NCBI GenBank assembly: GCA_903919715.1
Contig: CAIXJC010000078.1
Location: 62,001-126,000 of the forward strand
Direction: 5' to 3'
Origin: an uncultured bacterium
GTDB lineage: Bacteria > Planctomycetota > Phycisphaerae > Phycisphaerales > SM1A02
Length of the DNA: 64,000 nt
Both the position numbers and the translations under genes were made by a program. Positions 15,894 through 25,052 of the stretch are shown piece after piece. The notes beneath the pieces are model-generated. The model saw nothing but the letters and a program-made list of their open reading frames with translations, was not told where the DNA came from and searched no databases. Position 1 is the stretch's first letter. The number at the start of each line of letters is the position of its first letter.

Positions 15894-16631
15894 ATGACCA
15901 CGCGCCCTTCGTCCGATCGCCCCCGATACCGCCGAGTCCTTCTGAAGTTGAGTGGCGAGAGCTTTGCGTCCGAAGGCGCCTTTGGCATTCATCCAGACGA
16001 ACTCGCCAGCATCGCAAACGAAATCGCGACGGCTCTTGGCGAGGGAATGCAACTTGCCGTCGTTGTCGGTGGCGGCAACATCATTCGAGGAGCACGACTT
16101 GCCGCGATCGGAAAATTTGATCAATCCACTGCGGATTACATGGGAATGCTCGGGACGGTCATCAATGGACTGGCACTCAAGGAAGCGCTGAAATCCGTTG
16201 GAGTCGAAAGTCGGGTCATGAGTGCGATCCATGTTCCAAGCGTTGCCGAATCATTTATTCGCGCACGGGCGCTGCGTCACTTTGAAAAAGGACGTGTGAT
16301 CATCTTGGTCGCAGGAACGGGAAATCCATTTTTCACCACCGATACTTGCGCTGCACTTCGCGCGATCGAGTTGGGCGCCGATGTACTGCTCAAGGCGACC
16401 AAAGTGGACGGCATTTACACCGCTGATCCTCGGAAGGATCCCAAGGCAACTCGATACGAAACCCTCAAATTCGCCACGGCGCTCGATCAAAAGCTCGGCG
16501 TGATGGATCTCACCGCAATGACCATGTGTATGGAGCATTCGCTTCCCGTTGTTGTCTTTGATTACAAGGCGAATGGCAATATTCGTCGCGTGATCAATGG
16601 CGAACGGATCGGAACGCTCGTAACCGTGTGA
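15894..16631 (+). CDS. pyrH: UMP kinase
   Basis: Phosphorylates UMP to UDP with ATP; hexameric bacterial enzyme regulated by GTP and UTP. 245 residues, normal length. Seen: RRVLLKLSGESFASEGAFGI at the N-terminus, VVGGGNIIRG, DYMGMLGTVINGLAL, AGTGNPFFTTDTCAALRA, and VDGIYTADPRKDP. It starts only 27 bases from the divergent vWA gene, so its promoter probably lies inside that gene. Followed by frr, the common pyrH-frr order. Confidence 0.97.
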   Translation: MTTRPSSDRPRYRRVLLKLSGESFASEGAFGIHPDELASIANEIATALGEGMQLAVVVGGGNIIRGARLAAIGKFDQSTADYMGMLGTVINGLALKEALKSVGVESRVMSAIHVPSVAESFIRARALRHFEKGRVIILVAGTGNPFFTTDTCAALRAIELGADVLLKATKVDGIYTADPRKDPKATRYETLKFATALDQKLGVMDLTAMTMCMEHSLPVVVFDYKANGNIRRVINGERIGTLVTV

Positions 16632-16664
16632 CGACGACTTCATTCAAAGAAAGAACCAACCGAG

Positions 16665-17231
16665 ATGGATATTGACACCGTACTCCTCGAAGCAGAAGAG
16701 AAGATGGCGAAGAGCATCGAGTACCTACAACGTGAATTCCGCGGAGTTCGAACGGGACGGGCAAACACCGCCCTCTTGGAATATGTCAAAGTTGAGTATT
16801 ACGGGAGTTCAGTTGACCTTCGCGAAATTGCAGGGATCAGCGTTCCAGAGCCAACACAACTTCTCGTGAAGCCGTTCGATCCAGGAGCGAAGGCAGAGAT
16901 CATCAAAGCAATCGAACGAAGCGGATTGGGGCTGAATCCACAATCAGAAGGATCACAGATTCGAATCATGCTCCCCCCACCGTCCGCTGAACGTCGAAAG
17001 CAACTTGCTCTGCAAGTCCGAAAGATGGCCGAAGACTCCCGAGTCACTATTCGCAACGAGCGACGCGATGCGAACAAGTCTCTCGAGGCACTCGAGAACG
17101 ACCCCAAGTCGAAGATTTCCGAGGATCAAGTTGCCAGCGCCAAGGAATACATTGACGAAGTGACGAAAAAGACAACGACGAAGATTGACGAACTCACGAA
17201 CAAGAAAGTCGCCGAAGTCGAAGAGATATAG
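16665..17231 (+). CDS. frr: Ribosome recycling factor
   Basis: Splits post-termination ribosomes together with EF-G. 188 residues, near the usual 185. Seen: long helices with LQREFRGVRTGRANTALLE, the loop domain PEPTQLLVKPFDPGAK, and the C-terminal LPPPSAERRKQLALQVRKM plus EDQVASAKEYIDEVT helix. It lies 33 bases after pyrH and directly before an exported protein gene (ATG 17236). Confidence 0.97.
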   Translation: MDIDTVLLEAEEKMAKSIEYLQREFRGVRTGRANTALLEYVKVEYYGSSVDLREIAGISVPEPTQLLVKPFDPGAKAEIIKAIERSGLGLNPQSEGSQIRIMLPPPSAERRKQLALQVRKMAEDSRVTIRNERRDANKSLEALENDPKSKISEDQVASAKEYIDEVTKKTTTKIDELTNKKVAEVEEI

Positions 17232-17235
17232 AACG

Positions 17236-19584
17236 ATGGCACACCGCGCCTTGATCGCTCCTTTCTATTGCGCTTGCATTTGCGCCGTTTCGTCAATGAG
17301 CTCCACGGCTCATGCGGATCAGAGCCCGCCCACTGCCACCAAATCAGCAGAATTGCCGCAGGAAATCGTGGCATCCGCCAACACTCGGATTACTCATTCC
17401 TGCAAACTTGTTCTCCCAGCGCGTGCGTTAATCGACGCCGACAACAACGGTGTGATACAGATCGAAGGTGATGACATCACGGTGGATCTCGGCGGGCAGG
17501 CACTGGTCGGTGCCGAATTGATGACGCCACGCGACGAAATGACTGGCATCGGAATTCGAGTCCATGGAAAACATGTGACCGTTCGAAATGGAACCGTGAC
17601 GGGATTTCGAATTGGAATCTCCGCAGCGGGATGTGACGATGCCGTTTTCGAGGGACTGGAGTTCACTCGCAACTTTTCTCAGCGACTGGGTTCAAACCTC
17701 GAACGCGAAGATCCCAAAGACTGGCTCTGGCCCCAAAAGAATGACGATGGGCAATGGCTTTCGATGTATGGCGCAGCAATCGCAGTGAGCGATGCCCAAC
17801 GAATCGTGATCAAAGATGTCCGCGTGCGCCAAGGCCAAAATGGCTTTGTCTTGTCGCGGGTTTCCAATGCGCAGGTGTACAACTGCGACGCTTCGTTTCT
17901 TTCGGGCTGGGGAATTGCTTTATGGCGAAGCTGTTCCAACACGATTTGTCGCAACTCATTTGATTTCTGCATTCGTGGATATAGCCACAATGTCTACAAC
18001 CGCGGCCAAGATTCTGCGGGGATACTCTGCTTCGAACAGTCGTCTGACAACAAGATCATGTTGAACTCAGCGACGCACTGCGGGGATGGATTCTTTTCAT
18101 TCGCGGGAAGCGAAGCGCTTGGAGAGATTCCCCGCGCCAACCACGGAGCATCCGCAGATGGCCCCAATTGGAATCTCGGCCAAGGTTGCAACCGAAATCT
18201 GATCGCCCTCAACGACTTCTCCGATGCCGCTGCGCATGGACTCGAAACGACCTTCAGTTTCGACAATCGGATCTATCGAAACCGCTTCGACCGCGATGCG
18301 ATTTGCGGAATATGGGGCGGTTATTCTCAGCGACTAGAGATCCGCGGGAATCTCTTCCGTGCCAATGGTGACGCGGGACGCGGCGCGGAAAATGGCGGAA
18401 TCAATATTGAACACGGCCGCGATGTAGTCATTGCGGACAATACTTTTTCATCCAACACAGTCGGCGTTCGATTGTGGTGGGACGAAGATTCGAAACTCGC
18501 TGAACTCCCTTGGGCAAAGGCAAATGGGGTCAGTTCCGCTGGCAACATCGTCATTCGAAATACGTTCGAACATGACAAGATCGGCATCTTCGTTCGCGCA
18601 TCACAAGGCACAGTCATGGGCTCGAATACGATGAAGGATGTCGGAGTCGAGATCGATTCCGACGAAACGAGCCGCGCATCCCAAGGCACCCAAACCACAC
18701 TTCCGCCATGCGACTCGTCCGAAGTAACTTCACTCCAAAAAACCCTTCCCGGAACTGCAAACGCAGTTGATGTTGTCGATGGCTTGCCGATCTCAAATCG
18801 AAATCAACTCGTCGGGCGCGCCGCAATTATTGTCGGAGAATTCGGGCCATTCGACTTTGTCGCACCAATGGTTATCCGCGAGCCAAGCCCCGCAAATGTC
18901 AATTTGTGGAAACTTCTCGGATCGCAGCCCATCAAGTTTCTTCAAGCGAATCAGGGACAGTCTGACCTACGAACCAGCATCGAGCTCGATACGAATATTG
19001 CGACGGTCAACACGGAAACTCTCGGGGTCGTAACCAATTACGAACTCGCTATTTTCTGGGGCGTTGCTCCAGATCAAGTTCAACGCGTGCAAGGGACTCT
19101 GCTCAGCACTAACTGGCGTGTCGATGTTTTTACGCTTCCCACGCCTTCGACACCCGGCGCAATACCCAATCCCGCGATCATCGAACAACCGCCTCCAGAT
19201 GCGTACCGTGTCTATGTGGAATCGTTGACTTTCCCATTCGGGATGGGAGGTCCTGACGCAGTGAAACTGATGCCCACGTCCCCCACGGTTCCCAAAGACA
19301 ACTTTGGAATCCGTGCGACCACCACTTTCACAGTGAGCGCAGGCGACTGGATCGTTCAGACTGAATCCGACGACGGAATCAGAGTCTTGCTCGACGGCAA
19401 GATCTTGATCGACCACTGGAATCGCCATGGGACTGCGATCGACCAAGGGCGATTTACCATCAACAAGGCGCGAGATGTCACGATGACCGTCCTGTATTTC
19501 GAGCTCGATGGGGAAGCCAAGCTGGATTTGCGAATACTCGCTGCCCCATCAATTTCAGAATCTCTGAAGGGAATCGCACCTTGA
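17236..19584 (+). CDS. Exported right-handed beta-helix (NosD-like) protein with C-terminal PA14-like domain
   Basis: 782 residues from ATG 17236, chosen because it gives a clear signal peptide (hydrophobic core IAPFYCACICAVSSMS, cleavage near AHA-DQ); the frame is also open 17 codons upstream inside frr. Residues ~80-450 carry repeated short beta motifs with Asn/Gly turns (VTVRNGTVTGFRIGISAAG, NHGASADGPNWNLGQG, FDNRIYRNRFDRDAICGI), typical of a pectate-lyase-like beta-helix. The last ~110 residues (GIRATTTFTVSAGDWIVQTE, DDGIRVLLDGK) resemble a PA14 domain. Probably periplasmic or secreted and carbohydrate-binding or -cleaving; substrate unknown. Its place between frr and nrdR is unusual. Confidence 0.8.
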   Translation: MAHRALIAPFYCACICAVSSMSSTAHADQSPPTATKSAELPQEIVASANTRITHSCKLVLPARALIDADNNGVIQIEGDDITVDLGGQALVGAELMTPRDEMTGIGIRVHGKHVTVRNGTVTGFRIGISAAGCDDAVFEGLEFTRNFSQRLGSNLEREDPKDWLWPQKNDDGQWLSMYGAAIAVSDAQRIVIKDVRVRQGQNGFVLSRVSNAQVYNCDASFLSGWGIALWRSCSNTICRNSFDFCIRGYSHNVYNRGQDSAGILCFEQSSDNKIMLNSATHCGDGFFSFAGSEALGEIPRANHGASADGPNWNLGQGCNRNLIALNDFSDAAAHGLETTFSFDNRIYRNRFDRDAICGIWGGYSQRLEIRGNLFRANGDAGRGAENGGINIEHGRDVVIADNTFSSNTVGVRLWWDEDSKLAELPWAKANGVSSAGNIVIRNTFEHDKIGIFVRASQGTVMGSNTMKDVGVEIDSDETSRASQGTQTTLPPCDSSEVTSLQKTLPGTANAVDVVDGLPISNRNQLVGRAAIIVGEFGPFDFVAPMVIREPSPANVNLWKLLGSQPIKFLQANQGQSDLRTSIELDTNIATVNTETLGVVTNYELAIFWGVAPDQVQRVQGTLLSTNWRVDVFTLPTPSTPGAIPNPAIIEQPPPDAYRVYVESLTFPFGMGGPDAVKLMPTSPTVPKDNFGIRATTTFTVSAGDWIVQTESDDGIRVLLDGKILIDHWNRHGTAIDQGRFTINKARDVTMTVLYFELDGEAKLDLRILAAPSISESLKGIAP

Positions 19585-19639
19585 CGGTCATCTCGGTTGC
19601 GCCGAAGATGCACCGACGGCGCATCCCGCCGAACCAACT

Positions 19640-20137
19640 GTGAACTGCCCATACTGCAACAGCTCGGACGCAAAAGTCATTGACAGCCGCCCCATTGAAA
19701 GTGGGCATGCGATTCGGCGTCGACGTGAATGCCTAAGCTGCAAGAAAAGGTTTACAAGTTACGAACGTGCGGAGCGAATGACCCGCATCAAAGTCATCAA
19801 GAAGGATGGGTCGCGCGTTCCATTCGACAGCGCAAACATTCTGCGGGGCATTCAAGCCGCATGCGGAAAACGACCTGTCCCTGAAGATGTCAAGCAGCGA
19901 ATCGCTGACGAAGTCGATGAAGGGATTCACCGCGACTTCGAGCACGAGGTGCCGAGTGTTGAAGTCGGACGGCGCGTGGCACTCGCACTGCGCAATGTCG
20001 ATCAGGTTGCCTATGTTCGCTTTGCGAGCGTGTATCACGATTTTCAAAGCGTGACCGAGTTTCAAAAAGAGATCATTGGCTTGACCGAAAAACCGCCAAC
20101 ACCTCCCGATCATCCGTCGCTCTTCGGCGACAAGTAG
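19640..20137 (+). CDS. nrdR: Transcriptional repressor NrdR
   Basis: ATP/dATP-sensing repressor of ribonucleotide reductase genes. 165 residues from GTG 19640. Seen: zinc ribbon MNCPYCNSSDAKVIDSRP with ECLSCKKRF, then an ATP-cone (IKVIKKDGSRVPFDSANILR, then GIQAACGKRPV) and RNVDQVAYVRFASVYHDF. All four zinc Cys are kept. The last 15 residues are a variable tail. It lies 24 bases before thrS. Confidence 0.96.
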   Translation: MNCPYCNSSDAKVIDSRPIESGHAIRRRRECLSCKKRFTSYERAERMTRIKVIKKDGSRVPFDSANILRGIQAACGKRPVPEDVKQRIADEVDEGIHRDFEHEVPSVEVGRRVALALRNVDQVAYVRFASVYHDFQSVTEFQKEIIGLTEKPPTPPDHPSLFGDK

Positions 20138-20161
20138 TATTCCCACCCCGAGTCCAATCCA

Positions 20162-22231
20162 ATGCCAAAGATCACACTGCCAGACGGCAGCAGCAGACAA
20201 TACGACGCTCCCACCACCGCAGCACAAGTCGCAGCAGACATTGGACCTGGACTTGCCAAGGCAGCACTCGGCGCGAAAGTCGACGGACAACTCTGCGACC
20301 TCTCGACGAAACTCGATCGCGATTGCGCACTTGCGCTGATCACTCCCAAGTCGCGTGATGGTCAGGTTGATGCGGATGCGCTCTCGATGCTTCGGCACTC
20401 ATGCGCTCACATCATGGCTGAGGCGATTCAAACCCTGTTCCCAGGGACGATGTTGGTGTATGGCCCATCTCTCGAAAGCGGCTTTTATTACGACATGGCG
20501 TTTCCGAGCGGGCGTATTCCAAGCACGGATGACTTCGCAGCAATCGAGAGTGAAATGGCGAAGATCATCGGTGAAAACCGCCCATTTACGCGGTCGGATC
20601 TCTCGCTTGATGATGGACTTGCCAAACTGAATAAGGAAGGCAGTAAGTTCAAGATCGACAACGCGCAGCGCGCCAAAGAAGCGGGATCGTCAACGCTCTC
20701 TTGGTATGCAACTGGAACATCAGGAGTCAACTGGGAAGATCTCTGTCGAGGACCTCATGTCCCATCAACTGGGCGCATCGGCGCTTTCAAGATCACCAGC
20801 CTTGCATCGAGCTATTGGAAGGGCGATGAAACACTCGATCGACTCACGCGGGTGTACGGAACCGCCTTCGCAACAAAGCCAGAACTCGAAGCACATCTCA
20901 AGCAACTTGACGAGGCAAAGAAGCGCGATCACCGAATGCTTGGAAAACAACTTCGACTCTTTCATATCGATGAAATGGTCGGACAAGGATTAGTGCTCTG
21001 GACGCCTCGAGGAGCAGCGATACGCCAAGAACTCCAAACGTTTATCAGCGAAGCGCTACGCATCCAGGGATACCAACAAGTTTTTACTCCGCACATCGGC
21101 AAACTCGATCTGTATAAAACGAGTGGGCACTTTCCGTTTTACCGCGAGAGCCAGTACCCGCCGATCATCGACCAAGATCAAATGAGCAAGCTCGCCGAAG
21201 AGGGTTGCACATGCGGCGAACTTGCGAACCGCTTAGACAAAGGCGAAATCGAGGGCTATCTCCTCAAGCCGATGAATTGCCCTCATCACATTCGCATCTA
21301 TGCGAGCGAACCTCATTCGTACCGCGATCTTCCTGTGCGACTCTGCGAATTCGGAACGGTCTATCGATGGGAGCAATCCGGCGAAATCGGCGGACTGACG
21401 CGCGTGCGCGGCTTCACGCAAGATGACGCACATCTCTTCGTGCGTGAAGATCAAATTGCCGAGGAATTGCAGGGATGCCTTTCGCTTGTCAAGCTGATCT
21501 TTGGAACTCTTGGAATGAACGACTACCGCGTGCGCGTTGGATTGCGCGATCCCAAGAGCGATAAATATGTTGGCGACTCAGCCAACTGGGACAAAGCCGA
21601 AGAAGCGTGCCGAAACGCCGCTCGATCCCTCGGCGTCCCCTTCTCCGAAGAGGCTGGCGAGGCTGCGTTCTATGGACCAAAGATCGACTTCATTGTGCGC
21701 GACGTCATTGGGCGATCGTGGCAACTTGGAACCGTTCAAGTGGATTACAACTTGCCTATTCGGTTCGACCTTTCATATATCGGCGCCGACAATAAAGAAC
21801 ACAGGCCAGTGATGATTCACCGTGCGCCATTTGGATCGATGGAAAGATTCGTCGGCGTCCTCATCGAACATTTTGCAGGTGCGTTTCCGCTTTGGCTCGC
21901 TCCAGAACAGGTGCGCGTTCTTCCGATTAGCGAAAAGAGCGAGGAGTACGCACAGGAGGTTCTTGCGGCGATTCGCAAGATCGGGCTCCGCGCCACAATC
22001 GACTCAGGAAACGAGCGGGTGCAAGCGCGAATTCGCGATGCCAGCGAAGCCAAGATCCCCTACCTCGCCGTGGTTGGACCCCGAGACGCCCAGCAACGCG
22101 TCGTCAGCGTTCGAGCCTTCGGAACTGACGCAAATCTGGGGGAATTGCCGTTTGATCAGTTCATTGCTGGGCTGAGCGCCGAGTACCGAACCCGCGGTGG
22201 TGAATCTCTCAAGGCTTCCTTTCACGCATGA
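20162..22231 (+). CDS. thrS: Threonine--tRNA ligase
   Basis: 689-residue class II synthetase. Domains in order: TGS (~1-65, ITLPDGSSRQYDAPT), the editing SAD domain with HSCAHIMAEA (~80), catalytic core with motif 2 RLCEFGTVYRWEQSGEI and zinc/active-site MNCPHHIRIY, motif 3, and a C-terminal anticodon-binding domain (VRVLPISEKSEEYAQEVL). Full editing domain present. The infC gene follows after a 292-base spacer with a strong hairpin, in the usual thrS-infC order. Confidence 0.97.
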   Translation: MPKITLPDGSSRQYDAPTTAAQVAADIGPGLAKAALGAKVDGQLCDLSTKLDRDCALALITPKSRDGQVDADALSMLRHSCAHIMAEAIQTLFPGTMLVYGPSLESGFYYDMAFPSGRIPSTDDFAAIESEMAKIIGENRPFTRSDLSLDDGLAKLNKEGSKFKIDNAQRAKEAGSSTLSWYATGTSGVNWEDLCRGPHVPSTGRIGAFKITSLASSYWKGDETLDRLTRVYGTAFATKPELEAHLKQLDEAKKRDHRMLGKQLRLFHIDEMVGQGLVLWTPRGAAIRQELQTFISEALRIQGYQQVFTPHIGKLDLYKTSGHFPFYRESQYPPIIDQDQMSKLAEEGCTCGELANRLDKGEIEGYLLKPMNCPHHIRIYASEPHSYRDLPVRLCEFGTVYRWEQSGEIGGLTRVRGFTQDDAHLFVREDQIAEELQGCLSLVKLIFGTLGMNDYRVRVGLRDPKSDKYVGDSANWDKAEEACRNAARSLGVPFSEEAGEAAFYGPKIDFIVRDVIGRSWQLGTVQVDYNLPIRFDLSYIGADNKEHRPVMIHRAPFGSMERFVGVLIEHFAGAFPLWLAPEQVRVLPISEKSEEYAQEVLAAIRKIGLRATIDSGNERVQARIRDASEAKIPYLAVVGPRDAQQRVVSVRAFGTDANLGELPFDQFIAGLSAEYRTRGGESLKASFHA

Positions 22232-22449
22232 TTTCGATGATTTTTCAAGGTTTGATTGGGCAAAGTCCATTTTGCGTGGTAGTTTGCCATCGTCTCGAGA
22301 GTTCATCGAGATTGCACTGCGCACCAAAGAGACCAAACGACTCATGATTTTTTTAACTCTTCTTTCCGTATGACGATGGGCTTCTCCCATAGTCGAGCCG
22401 GATCTTGCGCAGCACACCGAACTCAAATTCAACCAACAATCGTCGGCTT

Positions 22450-22481
22450 GTTGTCTCATGTCAATTCTGACTTGAGACAGC
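22450..22481 (+). promoter_or_regulatory. Long hairpin in the thrS-infC spacer
   Basis: Bases 22450-22458 pair with 22473-22481 and 22460-22463 with 22468-22471, leaving a T-T mismatch and a four-base ATTC loop: 13 pairs in all. The following bases are T-rich but with no clean run. It lies about 40 bases before the infC start and could be an attenuator or leader structure. The rest of the 22232-22523 spacer holds no gene I can support. Confidence 0.5.
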
Positions 22482-22523
22482 GGCTCGCTCTTTCTTGTTC
22501 AACCGTCCTCTGAGGAAATCACC

Positions 22524-23276
22524 ATCAGCCAATTCAACCGTCGTCCCCCCTTCCGCGATTCTCGAGACTCTGGTCCTCGAATCAATGATCGCATCCGCGT
22601 CACCCCCATTCGACTGATCGACCAAGATGGACAGATGGTCGGGGTTGTCGAACTCGAAGAAGCCAAGCGGCTCGCCTCTGTTGCGGGGCTGGACCTGGTC
22701 GAGATCGCTGCGGATTCGCGCCCACCGGTTGCACGAATCATGGACTTCGGCAAGTTCAAGTACGAACAAGCCAAGAAGGAAAAACAGAGCAAGACGAAGT
22801 CGAAGGCCGGCGAGATGAAGGAAGTTCGCCTTGGACGTTCCATGAAGATTGATCCGCATGACGTCGCAATCCGCGTCAATCAGGCACGTGAGTTTCTGAT
22901 GGAAGGCTATCGAGTTGTCTTCGTCCAAAACTTCAGAGGACGCGAATTGGCCTACAGAAACAAGGGTGATCAGCGCATGGAAGAAATTGCGCAACAACTC
23001 TCCGATATCGGGCGGGTTGAACTCACACCACGGCTCAACGGAAAAAGAATGTCGATGATCATGGTTCCAGATCGATCCAAGATTGATTCTGCGAAAAAGA
23101 AATCCGGCGGAACTCCAAAGCCACCGAAGGATCCAGCAGCGAAGGCTGCGGCGGAAAAGGCTGCTGCTGAAAAGGCTGCTACAAAGACAGACGCTGTCAA
23201 GGCGCCGACTGCAGCTCCGACTGCAGCTCCAACCGAAACTCCTTCGGTCGCCACAGCGGCAACATCAACGCCATAA
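22524..23276 (+). CDS. infC: Translation initiation factor IF-3, AUC start
   Basis: Binds 30S subunits, blocks premature 50S joining and checks initiator codons. No ATG, GTG or TTG is in frame between the upstream stop at 22473 and codon 22635, yet the family N-terminus (PRINDRIRVTPIRLIDQDGQ) is encoded there. ATC at 22524 lies eight bases after GAGG (22512-22515), so I take AUC as start, giving 250 residues. Seen: both IF3 domains, EAKRLASVAGLDLVEIA and KIDPHDVAIRVNQAREFL. The C-terminal ~65 residues are an Ala/Lys/Pro/Thr-rich tail. rpmI and rplT do not follow; a terminator does. Rare start codons in infC permit IF3 autoregulation in known bacteria. Confidence 0.93.
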   Translation: MSQFNRRPPFRDSRDSGPRINDRIRVTPIRLIDQDGQMVGVVELEEAKRLASVAGLDLVEIAADSRPPVARIMDFGKFKYEQAKKEKQSKTKSKAGEMKEVRLGRSMKIDPHDVAIRVNQAREFLMEGYRVVFVQNFRGRELAYRNKGDQRMEEIAQQLSDIGRVELTPRLNGKRMSMIMVPDRSKIDSAKKKSGGTPKPPKDPAAKAAAEKAAAEKAATKTDAVKAPTAAPTAAPTETPSVATAATSTP

Positions 23277-23332
23277 AGTCATTCGAGTTACTCCATTCGC
23301 CTTCACGGCGAAGAAGAAACTCTGACCAAGCG

Positions 23333-23365
23333 AAGCCACGGAATCCAACCGTGGCTTTTTCTTTT
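23333..23365 (+). terminator. Rho-independent terminator after infC
   Basis: AAGCCACGG (23333-23341) pairs with CCGTGGCTT (23349-23357) over a seven-base loop and is followed by a T-rich run to 23365. It isolates infC from the arginine genes. Confidence 0.9.
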
Positions 23366-23374
23366 GGAATGTGC

Positions 23375-23409
23375 TTGACTTATTATTCAGTCGACTGCAT
23401 AATAATGCG
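23375..23409 (+). promoter_or_regulatory. argR promoter with two tandem ARG-box-like operators
   Basis: The -35 TTGACT (23375-23380) and -10 CATAAT (23398-23403) are 17 bases apart. ARG-box-like sequences lie at 23376-23389 (12 of 14 match to TGAATAATTATTCA) and 23396-23409 (10 of 14). The 6-base gap between the 14-base cores equals the spacing of adjacent 18-bp boxes set two bases apart, as in the E. coli argR operator. The start point would be about 23410, two bases before the ATG. Confidence 0.75.
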
Positions 23410-23411
23410 CA

Positions 23412-23951
23412 ATGATTGCCAAAGCACAACGTCACCGCCAGATCATCAAACTGATCGAATCGGGACGAATCTCCAGCCAGTCCGACCTTGCGCAGCAATT
23501 GGCACGCATTGGCATCGATACCACTCAAACAACGCTCTCACGCGACCTCACCGAGATTGGTGTGGTGAAGTCGGCCGCGGGATATCAAATCCTCTCCGCA
23601 AACAGTGAAGCCGCCCCCATCGATCGAATCGCATCGCTGACCGCAACAGTTCGCCGGCTCTTGCTCGAGGTTGCAATCGGCGGAACGCAGGCAATCGTGC
23701 ACACCCCTCCTGGGCAGGCGAGCGCACTTGCAGTCGAAATTGACCGCGCCACTCTGCCAGGCGTCTTAGGGACGATTGCTGGAGACGACTGCATCTTCAT
23801 TGCATGCACGACCAACAACGCGGCGAAATTGGTCGCTCGCCGCCTGCAATCTATTTCGCAGGGTTCGCCGACTGAATCACGGACAAGAGAATCACGCACC
23901 GGCGAATCACGTCCGAGTGGATCAGCCCGTCGATCCCACGCTCATTCCTGA
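23412..23951 (+). CDS. argR: Arginine repressor ArgR
   Basis: Hexameric arginine-responsive regulator. 179 residues: winged HTH (RHRQIIKLIESGRISSQSDL, later TTLSRDLTEIGVVK) and the C-terminal arginine-binding/oligomerisation domain (TPPGQASALAVEIDRATLPG, VLGTIAGDDCIFIACT). The C-terminal ~25 residues are a Ser/Arg-rich tail with TRESRTGESRPS repeats. No Shine-Dalgarno precedes the ATG and the predicted transcript starts 0-3 bases before it, so translation may be leaderless. First gene of argR-argC-argB-argF. Confidence 0.95.
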   Translation: MIAKAQRHRQIIKLIESGRISSQSDLAQQLARIGIDTTQTTLSRDLTEIGVVKSAAGYQILSANSEAAPIDRIASLTATVRRLLLEVAIGGTQAIVHTPPGQASALAVEIDRATLPGVLGTIAGDDCIFIACTTNNAAKLVARRLQSISQGSPTESRTRESRTGESRPSGSARRSHAHS

Positions 23952-23960
23952 AAGCTATAC

Positions 23961-25052
23961 ATGAGTCACTTTTCACCATCTGCGCTATCCCCGTCGAATC
24001 GTTGCCGAGCCGTTGTCGTTGGAGCAGCGGGCTACTCCGGTGCGGAAATCGTTGGCATCCTGCTCCAGCACGAAGCCGTCGATGTCGTTGGGCTCTTTGC
24101 TTCGGCGTCCCGCGCCGACAATGCCGTTCGTTTCGACCAACTTTTCCCACGCTTTCGTGGATGGACAGATCTGACCGTGAACGCGGCGAACACTGCCGAA
24201 ATTCTCGCCCTCGAGCCAGACGCTGTCTTCTTGGCAACTCCTCACGAAGCCAGCCATGACTTAGCGCCTTTGCTTTGTGCGCAAGGGATCACCGTCTTCG
24301 ATCTTTCCGCAGCATTTCGCCTACGGGATCCATCCGCATATCCAACGCATTACGGATTTTCGCATGGACATCCGCAGTGGCTCAAGGATGCGGTGTACGG
24401 AATCGCAGAACTGAATCGACCAGCGATCGCACAAGCACAGTTGATTGCGGTCCCAGGTTGCTACCCCACCAGCGTCATCCTTCCAGTGCGCCCGCTCATT
24501 GATGCAGGATTGATGGGAGATGGATCGGTCATCGTCGACAGCACAAGCGGCGTCAGCGGAGCGGGCCGCTCCCCTGCACTCAAAAGTCTTTTCTGCGAAG
24601 TCAGTCAACAGGCTTATGGCGTCTTCAATCATCGACACCAACCCGAGATGATTCAGGAAGCGAACACGGACATCATTTTCACCCCTCACCTCGGTCCATT
24701 CGATCGCGGGATTCTCTCGACCATTCATGCGACGCTGAAGCCCAACGTTTCAGAAGCGCAAGTGCGCGAGACACTTTCGACTCGATACACATCTGAGCCA
24801 TTCGTCACCATTCTCAACTCTGGCGAATGGCCGTCAGTATCGGCGGTCAAGGGAAGCAATCGCTGTGATATTGGTCTCGCCGTCGATCCAACGCGCCAGC
24901 ACATCATCATCTCAAGCGCGATCGACAACCTCATCAAAGGCGCCGCCGGACAAGCGGTCCAGTGCATGAACATTCGCTTTGGCTATCCCGAAACGCAGGG
25001 ATTTGCCGCTCCAATTGCACTCAACACACTCACGCTTGGAGCGCACTCATGA
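23961..25052 (+). CDS. argC: N-acetyl-gamma-glutamyl-phosphate reductase
   Basis: NADPH-dependent third step of arginine synthesis. 363 residues. Seen: nucleotide-binding VVVGAAGYSGAEIVGILLQH, FLATPHEASHDLAP, the active-site Cys in VPGCYPTSVILPV, and STSGVSGAGRSP. Normal length for the long ArgC type. Nine bases after argR and overlapping argB by ATGA (25049-25052). Confidence 0.97.
   Translation: MSHFSPSALSPSNRCRAVVVGAAGYSGAEIVGILLQHEAVDVVGLFASASRADNAVRFDQLFPRFRGWTDLTVNAANTAEILALEPDAVFLATPHEASHDLAPLLCAQGITVFDLSAAFRLRDPSAYPTHYGFSHGHPQWLKDAVYGIAELNRPAIAQAQLIAVPGCYPTSVILPVRPLIDAGLMGDGSVIVDSTSGVSGAGRSPALKSLFCEVSQQAYGVFNHRHQPEMIQEANTDIIFTPHLGPFDRGILSTIHATLKPNVSEAQVRETLSTRYTSEPFVTILNSGEWPSVSAVKGSNRCDIGLAVDPTRQHIIISSAIDNLIKGAAGQAVQCMNIRFGYPETQGFAAPIALNTLTLGAHS

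Noticed and set aside
22635-23276. infC starting at ATG 22635
   Set aside because: It would remove the conserved N-terminal IF3 segment that is encoded in frame upstream.
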